Positions 56,561-64,000 of a stretch of DNA of 64,000 bases are shown here, in pieces; position 1 is the stretch's first letter; each line of letters begins with the position of its first letter. The notes below the pieces were generated by a model, which did not search any database, was not told the origin of the DNA, and was given only the letters and a program-made list of their open reading frames with translations. The translations under genes were made by a program, and so were the position numbers. The stretch comes from Phallus indusiatus (lineage: Eukaryota; Basidiomycota; Agaricomycetes; Phallales; Phallaceae): contig JAQFWX010000037.1 in assembly GCA_027605045.1 (NCBI GenBank), forward strand, positions 248,001-312,000. Reading direction: 5' to 3'.

Positions 56561-58170
56561 CCTCCGAGCCTTTGAAATGACGGTGACAGAAAAACGGAAA
56601 CATGCATCCAGTCCACACAAATGGACTTGTAGACATGAGCCCGGGAGCACTGGCGTCACGGTAAACTGGGCTTTGAAAAAGTCTTATCGGATTCTGGGAT
56701 ATAGTCTGAATGCTGTTGCGCGCAATGATGTTGATGTAGAGTTGATTAGTACGAAAAATAAGTCCCTACGACTCAAGACTGAACGTACTGAACGATGTGA
56801 GCTACTTATTGAACTCAGCATACTTCGGCTTGGGCGCTTGAGTGCGGGACCGAAGGAATCAGTGTACTTGTTCCGATACCTCGCTCTGTTGTCATCCGCA
56901 GCTTCCAAAGCACAATAAAGCACTGCATCATCACCATGATTTGATATCAGTCGCAGATGGAATGACATGGTTTCTTCGGTATTCAATGATCTGATACTAG
57001 GTAATCGATGTCATCTTACTCAATGCCGCTCTAACCTGAACGTGTACAAGGTTAACGTAGCCACCAGTCTCGACATCAACGACAACCACTCACCCTTCCA
57101 AATCAATAGGCTGGAAGAAACTATAATTCGATCTGCTCATACGACTCAAACTGAATACCACCAATTCGTCGTTCAAAACTCAGGCACCGATTCTCTCGTT
57201 TGCACGACTTCAAGGTGTCTTATCCGAGGCGACGAATCGAATTCCAGTCTTGTCGGAGGTGTCCTAAATGGTGCTGGTGAACGGGACAAGCTCGAGGCGC
57301 GGCAGTACAGGTGCGGAGAAGTGGGTGACGCACTGGACAGGCTACTGTACCGAGGTCGATTATATAGTATCGTCGACGCTGGCGACTCTGGGAACAAACG
57401 AACCGCACAAATAAATTTACAGGACTAGTCGCCCCATTACTTATTATACCAGCGGGAGATACTCGAACAGGGCAGCCAGCCGAATAGTCTATGTTTATGA
57501 TCCCTGATATCGTCTAGTGGATGTTCAACAGCGCCCAATCTCAGTGTACGTCCAAATAAGAGTCAAACTCAAAAGCTTTCAATACGCCAAATCAAATTGT
57601 TGGTTATACCAACGGGGTCAGTAAGCACAATGGGTATAGCTGTGCCTGTTATTCAAACCGCTCATTAACATTCCAGTACATCGAAGTATTCTATGCATTG
57701 CATCCCATTTCGCGCATGCGTCTTCACCCACTTTATTGAGTTCCTATTGTCCTATCACCAATGGGCGTCGTTGAATACTAAAATAGGCGGGCTAGCTGCC
57801 AAAGTAGCGGCTGAATTGGGATCACTCAATGACAGTTAAGGGTATCAACACATTCTAAATCTATCAGCGAACTTCCTCATCCCGTCTCAATTCATATCCG
57901 TACTTATTTTCATCATCTGTCCCTACTCCTCGTCCACGCATTTATTCAACGGAACCCCTATGCTCATCCAATGTTTCGTATTGTCGGTACCACATTGCGG
58001 TGTCTAGTTTACACCCAATCAAGCTGCCTTCGTGAACGACAATCCTAGCACAGACTTTCAGAAAAAGAAGGCCTTTGACGTGGGTACCTATGATATCCGC
58101 GCCACTTCACCTGTTGACCCCAAATCACTTCAATATCGCGATTGTGGACTATTAGTTTGGATGCTATATC
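56561..58170. other. array spacer without recognisable gene
   Basis: Open frames at 56319-56918 and 56967-57428 are long but carry no recognisable motif, and their sequence is shared with other spacers in other frames. Part (57220-57420) matches 39230-39360. Confidence 0.4.
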
Positions 58171-59325
58171 CGGAAGATGTTCTGTATATGGGTCATGACG
58201 ACGATATCGTACGGAACTCGAGCTTCTCGAGATTGCGTTTTTTAACGTATTTCAATTAAACAAATAGTCTTTTGAATAAAGCTTGGAACAATAGATTTGA
58301 TAGTATGTGTTTAGAATATGTACGCTTATTCAATCATATGTCAGCCAGCTAATAAATCGCAGTTCTCATTCTCACCGTGGATACTTGGCAACTTGGATGG
58401 CGTCCTACAGATATCCCTATAGCGAACTATACGTACGTCTTTGCAAGTGTGGTATGGTCTTTTTAGTAACATCCACATAGATCTTATTACGAAATTACGG
58501 TACCCCCTCTTTCTATGTACGTATGCGTCTCACTAACGTTTCACCAGCCATGCAATGAACTAGGAGTCTCCGATCCAGAATTCATGGATAAATACGAGTG
58601 GGAACAGAGGTGAGACAACGGCAAATGGATCGATTCGTGTGCATGACCCGGAAAAACGCATACATGGGATAATGTTGAATGGGTGATGAAAGAGGTACGT
58701 ACAGATGTACCAAGTTTTAAAGAAAAAGAGTGTTGATGAGATTTTTTTTGGAAGTGTAAAAATCTAACATCCAATCGCCCGTTCGTGATCAAAGGAATTC
58801 AATCTCCTCTCCCGCAGATGCTCTCCGAGCCCTCGAACCGGGAGTGCATGGAATTGTAGTTACCAACCACGCGGGAAGACAGTTTGATGGAGCGATAGGA
58901 TCACTTGAGGTTCTTCCCGAGATTGGAAGGGGGAGGATGGTTACTGATCGGAGATGACCATTTTATTTGATTCGGGGATACACACCGGGTCGGATACTAT
59001 TGCGCTCGGTGCTGATGCAGCACTCGTTGGCAGGTACGTGCCATAATGTTATATTAGCCATTATTGTGTTTCTTATTGATTCATTAATGTTGGTTGATAG
59101 GTTATATATTTGGGGATTAGCACATGAAAGGGAATCAGGGTGTAGACACGTTATGAAAAGTCTTCTCGCTGATTTGGATATCGCTTGTACAGTTGCCGGT
59201 ATCCCAAATCTTGAAGAGATCAAGGTAAATGTGATTTGTTGAGGTACGTTTGATGAAGGAGTTATAGCGTTGGAGTGTGTTGTTGATATCTATTCGCAGG
59301 TACAATCCTAATGGTGTTACACGTT
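58171..59325 (+). pseudogene. FMN-dependent alpha-hydroxy-acid dehydrogenase pseudogene 5
   Basis: This is the most readable copy of the middle region. YMGHDDDIV lies near 58186, TVDTWQLGWRPT near 58375-58410, and ELGVSDPEFMDKYEWEQR near 58557-58610, followed by an in-frame stop. Then come DNGKWIDSC, HTWDNVEWVMKE near 58660-58695, GIVVTNHAGRQFDGAIGSLE near 58850-58910, a deletion in the FMN region, and WGLAHERESGCRHVMKSLLA near 59111-59170 with GIPNLEEIK. Several stops, one deletion and frame shifts disable it. Confidence 0.8.
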
Positions 59326-60289
59326 CATAAACTGCGTTTTTACCTTGGTACACGGCTATCAAAGTCATACAGTCGAATTTTGACTTTCCATTGCTATTGT
59401 TACGTAGAATCAATAGAGCTGAGTTCAAATGCTTCTCTGCAATGTAAATGTTGATGAACCGCGTGGAAGGCTTGGTGCAATAAGGCGGAGGCCACGAGCC
59501 CGAAGTGCCTAAAGTCGGAGAATACAAACATTCTACGACTCATCTCAAATGAGCATGCAGATGAATACGGGTGATACTAGGACAATTTGAATAATATCTT
59601 AACCATTGTGCATGCGATGGTCGAAGGGGGCAACCCGGATATTTCATTCGACGTCGGCTCGGTTCCCATGCATATAAGGCCTTTATCTGTCTGTCCCATA
59701 CTTGTTCTACAGCTCAACCTATTGACTCACACTGTCCTTTAATCCCTCGTACTTTTGCATTCAACTACCTCCTGAAAATGAACAATAGCACTGCTATCTT
59801 TACATCTGCCACAGTTCCCGTAAATATGGTCAATGAGATATATTTAGGGTGTGTCTCAATCTCGAATATTCAACGCTGCTTTGTTCATGAGTTCTTAGAT
59901 ATGTCAGCACACTTGGCGATGTTAGCGTGTTAGGTATGTCATCCGGCATCTGAAAACTAAAGGTTCTATAGATATCAATGTGCTCCCTTTGAAGCACTCC
60001 TTTCTTATACCACGATACTGGCTATACCACAAGAAATGGAATATATGTGGCCCCGCGAATATTTCAGTATAACAACCGTGCTTTATGCATTTACAAGATA
60101 TGGAACCTTAATTAATCAAGCACTTAACTTCTGGGTGGATCTTCTGCCATCGGTGAGCCGAACAGTTCTTTCAAAGGTTGCAAATGACAGTGTTGAATTT
60201 TTGTGAAGCTCGGAAGGTGAGATATAATTCTGATATGATTTCTGAATTTTGAAACAGTGTCAAAGCCTGTGCAATATTTTGACCGACGT

Positions 60290-61432
60290 TGTCATGATCC
60301 GATTCATGACATCACTTCCGGTAACGTTACGTAATCCATATCTGATCATTTACCGTTTATCTCCGTAATCTTATCTCGCTTACGTCACTCATGATAAGAC
60401 CTTCGCGTTCAGTCATCTCCATCAACCTCGCAACTCGAATAGAGACGCACCCGTCTCTCTTAACTCCTGGAACACCCGCGGAAAGGCCTTTCTAGAATAT
60501 TCCACGCACGTTCCGGTTATGAGATCATAGATGACGAACGTAGGTCCATGTATGCACAGCTCTCATCCCTGCACACCTCATGTTCATCACATGAGACATC
60601 ATACCCTGCATATATTGATGTAACTTACAAATCTCACGACTTGTTTGTATTTCTCTAGTTCGGAATCTATTTCGAACTGAGCTAGAATTATTTATCTGAC
60701 GTGTATATAAACCCTAGCATACACGTAGATAGTTCTTCAGACTTAATATCGAACGTAGTTCGATATCTCTATAAAACTCTCTTTTCTCTTACTCTCTTCA
60801 TCATTGAATGTCGAGATCGTTCCTCGAGACTTGCAGCGACGGAAGCCATCCGTCGTTGCCGAGAGTTACATCTCAAAGCTTTCTTCATTATCGTTGAGCT
60901 TGATATCATTCAATACGAGATACAGCTCGCGACTCTCGAAGCTCGGAACGCACATATTCGTAACGTCCTTGACGAACTCGACGCTCGTGACGAACGTCAG
61001 GACAAATCCTAAAGAAGACTGTCGTGGCACAACCTCTTATAGGTTGAGGCCAAGTCCTGGCTATCGTCAACCAACGGTGACAGTTATTGGTGTTATATTC
61101 AGCGACTAAAATACATTACAGTATCTATTACCGTTCCCGGATATCGGTACTTGACAGGTACGGATACAGGTACCTGCGGGTAAACCCTTAGATACCTGCA
61201 ACCCATGTTATGCCTTACTCGGAACGCACATATCAGAAACGTTCTTGACGAACTCGACGCTCGTGACGAACGTCAGGACAAATCCTGAAGAAGACTGTCG
61301 TGGCACAATCTCTTATAGATTGAGGCCAAGTCCTGACTGTCGTCAACCAACGGTGACAGTTACTGGTGTTATATTCAGCGACTAAAATACATTATAGTAT
61401 CTATTACCGTTCCCGGATATCGGTACTTGACA
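60290..61432. mobile_element. LTR-element remnant with target duplication GACGT (element C)
   Basis: The insert starts TGTCATGATCC and ends CGGTACTTGACA; TGTCA/TGACA form the inverted termini. It is flanked by GACGT (60285-60289 and 61433-61437), and the paralogous DUF6533 copies are continuous here. Positions 60290-61156 look like one full LTR (867 bp), with a TATA box at about 60703-60710. A 61-bp foreign piece (61157-61217) follows, then a second copy of the last 215 bp of the LTR (61218-61432). It is best read as two LTRs with the interior and most of one LTR lost. An open frame at 60701-61012 within the LTR has no known domain. Confidence 0.8.
60942..61432 (+). repeat. 215-bp direct duplication of the LTR end (60942-61156 and 61218-61432)
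   Basis: Both units begin ctcggaacgcacatat and end ggtacttgaca. They differ at about a dozen positions, so they are not an assembly duplicate. Confidence 0.9.
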
Positions 61433-61582
61433 GACGTACAAGAGGCTGTATATGGTTTGACGTATATTGGTGTTCAAGGTTAGTAGGTACATCATTTGGA
61501 AATACTTCTATGAACATCTCGTAAGGCATAACATGGGTTGCAGGTATCTAAGGGTTTACCCGCAGGTACCTGTATCCGTACC
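61157..61582. repeat. perfect 61-bp inverted repeat (61157-61217 and 61522-61582)
   Basis: The arm at 61157-61217 is the exact reverse complement of 61522-61582, which is the left end of the MITE-like repeat with its TAA flank. The arms are 304 bp apart. Perfect identity next to a diverged LTR duplication suggests recent gene conversion or template switching. Confidence 0.92.
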
Positions 61583-62089
61583 CGCGGGTTTTGCGACCCA
61601 CGGGTCGGGTACCCGGCGCTTATGTAACCCGGGTCGGGTACGGATCTGCATTTTGTAAACCACAGGTACCCTTGGGTACCCATGTAACCTGCCATATAAC
61701 ACATAGGGTGTTTTTCGAGTGGGTTTCGTCGTGATTTTTATTTTATTTTGACTCTAGAGAGCTCAAATTTAGCTTAAAATGGAAATAAAAAAATATGTCA
61801 TAAATATTTTTTTATTCTCTACGATATATGTCGGGCGCTTAAATTAGGCGCCCATCTCGCTTGAAAGTATTGTCTATATCATCTAGTCACACGTGATGTG
61901 ACCTGCAGGTAACACACGAGTACCCATGTGTTACCTGTCACACGGGTTGACCTGTGCAACCCGTGGGTATTGTGACAACCCGCGGGTTGTGACATGTCAC
62001 AACCCGGGTCGGGTCACGGGTCAGTCGGGTCCATAAAAAATACCCGCGGGTCGGGTACCCGAACCCGCGGGTAAAACCCGTGTTATGCC
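61525..62089. mobile_element. MITE-like repeat rich in acccgcgggt palindromes
   Basis: The repeat starts ggcataacatgggtt and ends aacccgtgttatgcc: 15-bp terminal inverted repeats with one mismatch. The interior is a patchwork of cgggtaccc, acccgcgggt and cacgtgatgtg palindromes around an AT-rich centre, with no coding capacity. The left flank is TAA, and so is the flank of the inverted copy at 61157-61217, which hints at a TWA target site (PIF/Harbinger type). The right flank is the T run of a LINE, so the duplication cannot be confirmed. Confidence 0.6.
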
Positions 62090-64000
62090 TTTTTTTTTTT
62101 TTTTTTTTTTTGGTTGAGCCAGATGGCTAGGGACAACGTATCTAATACATCTCTCTAGCCGGCTTGTGTCTTTGGGGTTTAAACCAAGATAAGATGAGTA
62201 CATAGGCATGAAAAAAGGAAAACATGTGAAGCATAATTTTATAAGTTCTTAAGAGTGAGCCAACCGGAGAAAATACCTTTACGTATGGAATGTGGGGCTC
62301 GGCGGGTTATCCCGGGTCAATACCCACTAAAAACTCCATAATCTCACTTGGTAGAGGGATCTTATCTTCAGCAAGGTTTGGTAAGTGCTTCCATGTCCGG
62401 CAGACCTTGTTAAAGTTGTTGTGCTTTTTTGGGAAAAGGTGGGGTTTGAGGCCAGGAAATCAGTTTGAATATTGTTTTTCATGAGGTCTCTCCATTTGTA
62501 GATGATCTCTTGCCTCGATGGTTTCTTATCTGGGCGCCCTTCATTTGCTATGATCCAGTCGCAGCGGAGCTTCCATATCAGATAGGCGCTCTCAGATACA
62601 ACTATGCGCTGGAGCCTACTTTTTCCGGTCGTTTCTCTGTCTCTTCCAGAGTTTGTCGGGTTTATGACGTTGCTCAGGATGGACTCGAGTGTAGGATGTT
62701 CGGAGTGGATACCTGCTTTTCTTAGTAGGTTCTCCGTTAGTTTCCAGATTGTGGATTGTCCATTTGCAGAGCATTGTGTGAGGCAATGGTCAATTGTTTC
62801 GATTGTTTGGCATTCCGGGCATATGGCACGGTCGTTCATGTTGGGGATGTTTAGCCAGAAATGACCCATTCTGTGGGCATTGTGCATGATCTTCCATAAA
62901 AACGCGTGTTTCTTTGGATAGGTCCTTCGACTTTATGCCAGACCATATGGTCCTGTTTGTAGGTGTAATTTGATATTGCTCATTTATTGCTTGCCTTACG
63001 CGCTCTAGGTTATTCGCGGTTGTTTCCCTTTCAGTGCGCTTTTTGTTCTTTATAATTATCTTGTAGGCTAGTGATTGTGTTGCAGCTTTTAGTAGGATAC
63101 CGGAAGTCAGCATTCTCGTGTCTTGTTGGGTATTTATCACGTCCGGGGTAGCCTTTTCGCTACCTATGTTTGCTAGGGCGTCAGCACCTTCGTTTCCTTC
63201 AACGCCACTATGTCCTTTCACTTTTGTTAGTATTGTTTGGGCTGAGCGTCCTCTTAGGGAGGATATAAGAGGGATGAGTAGGTCTTCATTTTTCGCGTTT
63301 GACCAGCTCTGATTTTCGTGGTTTTTCAGGTTTGTTGTTAGCTGGTCGATGACATATTGTGAGTCTGTTATGATTTCGAGTGGACTGTCTGTGGCTGTTT
63401 GGTGAACAAGGTGTAGGATTGCGGCAATTTCTCCAGCATTGTTTGTGTGCCATTTGTCTGGTAGTTTAATGGCTGTGTTTCGGGGATCGTTTTGGCCATA
63501 CCAGATACCAGCTCCGACTGTTGCATTTAGGTGTCCGTTGTTTTGACATGAGCCGTCAGTGTAGGCGCTGATTTTTTCGTCAAGATTTTCAGGGGGTGGT
63601 GGGCGGTGTGGAGGGTTCATGGAGGGTTCTTTTGTTGCAAAGATTCGGAATGTGTCCTCAGTACATGACACTTCCGCTGTTGGGTTGAATTTGTAGGATT
63701 TTTGGTTGTTTTCTTGGTTTACCGTGATTGGACTTGTGGTTGCCCATGCTTCGAGAGTCTTATCTGTGTTGGGTATTGTGGGATTCCATTTCGGGGAATT
63801 TTGTTAAGCAGCGATTCCGCTGCTCTTTTACAACTGTGTGGGGACCGGCACCCTAGGGCCCTTTGATCTTTGCAGAAACGGCATCTGCATTTATTGTGTT
63901 TCTTGTGCGTTTGGGGGGGGATGTCATTTTGTAACTGGAGTAGGTCCCCAGTTGTTTTTATACGGTGGATATTCCTCATACATATGAACTCTTTCCTGTT
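62090..64000 (-). mobile_element. non-LTR retrotransposon (LINE), 3' part, minus strand
   Basis: A run of 22 T (62090-62111) is the poly(A) tail of an element read on the minus strand. Upstream on that strand is a 3' untranslated part (62112-62330) and the end of ORF2. The element runs out of the window at 64000. The T run abuts the MITE-like repeat directly. Confidence 0.85.
62327..63979 (-). pseudogene. LINE ORF2 C-terminus: RNase H and CCHC-type domain, frameshifted
   Basis: From the 5' side: a cysteine-rich segment CRCRFCKDQRALGCRSPHSC (about 63890-63830), then RNase H with ISAYTDGSCQNNG (catalytic D, about 63570), NNAGEIAAILH (catalytic E, about 63450), EIITDSQYVIDQL (catalytic D, about 63380) and KVKGHSGVEGNEGADALAN (about 63225-63170). 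A reverse-transcriptase-associated zinc region follows, with WKIMHNAHRMGHFWLNIP and CPECQTIETIDHCLTQC (about 62820-62770). Frame breaks occur near 63790 and near 62905. RNase H after RT is found in the I/Tad-like LINE clades. The endonuclease and RT lie outside the window. Confidence 0.82.

Larger units (their letters stand above)
59778..61521 (+). pseudogene. DUF6533-type membrane protein, copy 5, broken by insertions
   Basis: The start is ATG 59778 (MNNSTAIFTSATVPVNMV). The core TILAIPQEMEYMWPREYF ... LYAFTRYGTLI lies near 60020-60115. An LTR remnant interrupts the coding part at 60290 (GACGT target duplication). Host sequence GLTYIGVQG resumes at 61433 and runs to 61521, where a MITE-like repeat begins. 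The rest of the gene is not seen in the window. Confidence 0.78.

Noticed and set aside
56319..57428. Long plus-strand open frames 56319-56918 and 56967-57428
   Set aside because: They overlap a dehydrogenase fragment in another frame and other duplicated spacer DNA; no motif and no conservation of frame between copies.
61492..61704. Minus-strand open frame across the palindromic repeat
   Set aside because: It consists of translated acccgcgggt repeat units; no coding evidence.

Overview
The window is repeat-rich fungal DNA, most likely from a mushroom-forming basidiomycete (Agaricomycetes). The evidence is short phase-consistent introns, DUF6533-type membrane protein genes, chromodomain Ty3/gypsy elements, and a layered set of nested transposons. 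No bacterial, plasmid or CRISPR feature is visible.

Layout. Positions 1-8123 hold the 3' part of a Ty3/gypsy chromovirus (element A): gag-protease, pol with a chromodomain, an extra third reading frame behind its own TATA-like box, and a 3' LTR at 7804-8123 with TGTAACG...CGTTACA termini. Element A is packed from end to end, coding and LTR alike, with short perfect hairpins, and this stops at the LTR edge. It sits in exon 3 of a minus-strand DDE transposase-like gene (8124-9104). That gene is head-to-head with a small zinc-finger gene (9558-10752). The same two-gene divergent pair recurs, intact and in inverse orientation, at 24896-30651.

From about 11.3 kb to 61.5 kb the background is a decayed tandem array. 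The repeating unit is an FMN-dependent alpha-hydroxy-acid dehydrogenase pseudogene followed by a DUF6533 membrane protein gene. Fragments of an acetyl-CoA-synthetase-like gene on the minus strand, and several unrecognised duplicated blocks, lie between units. I see five DUF6533 copies, starting at 13609, 19319, 45176, 51458 and 59778.

The second DUF6533 copy carries a young Ty3/gypsy element (element B, 19514-35690, minus strand) inside an intron. B has LTRs that read as identical and a TATGA target duplication. Element B in turn carries an 8.3-kb DNA transposon (23836-32157) in its reverse transcriptase gene. This transposon has a 9-bp target duplication TTCCGTAGG and short terminal inverted repeats, and it contains the transposase plus zinc-finger pair. 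Its family features fit a MULE. I could assemble a 10-exon, 965-residue transposase and a 7-exon, 350-residue partner with every splice phase consistent, so the element looks young and possibly active.

The fifth DUF6533 copy is broken by an LTR remnant (60290-61432, target duplication GACGT), then by a MITE-like palindrome-rich repeat (61525-62089), and the window ends in a decayed minus-strand LINE (62090-64000). The main unusual observations are the hairpin-saturated retroelement and the two-gene MULE-like transposon.
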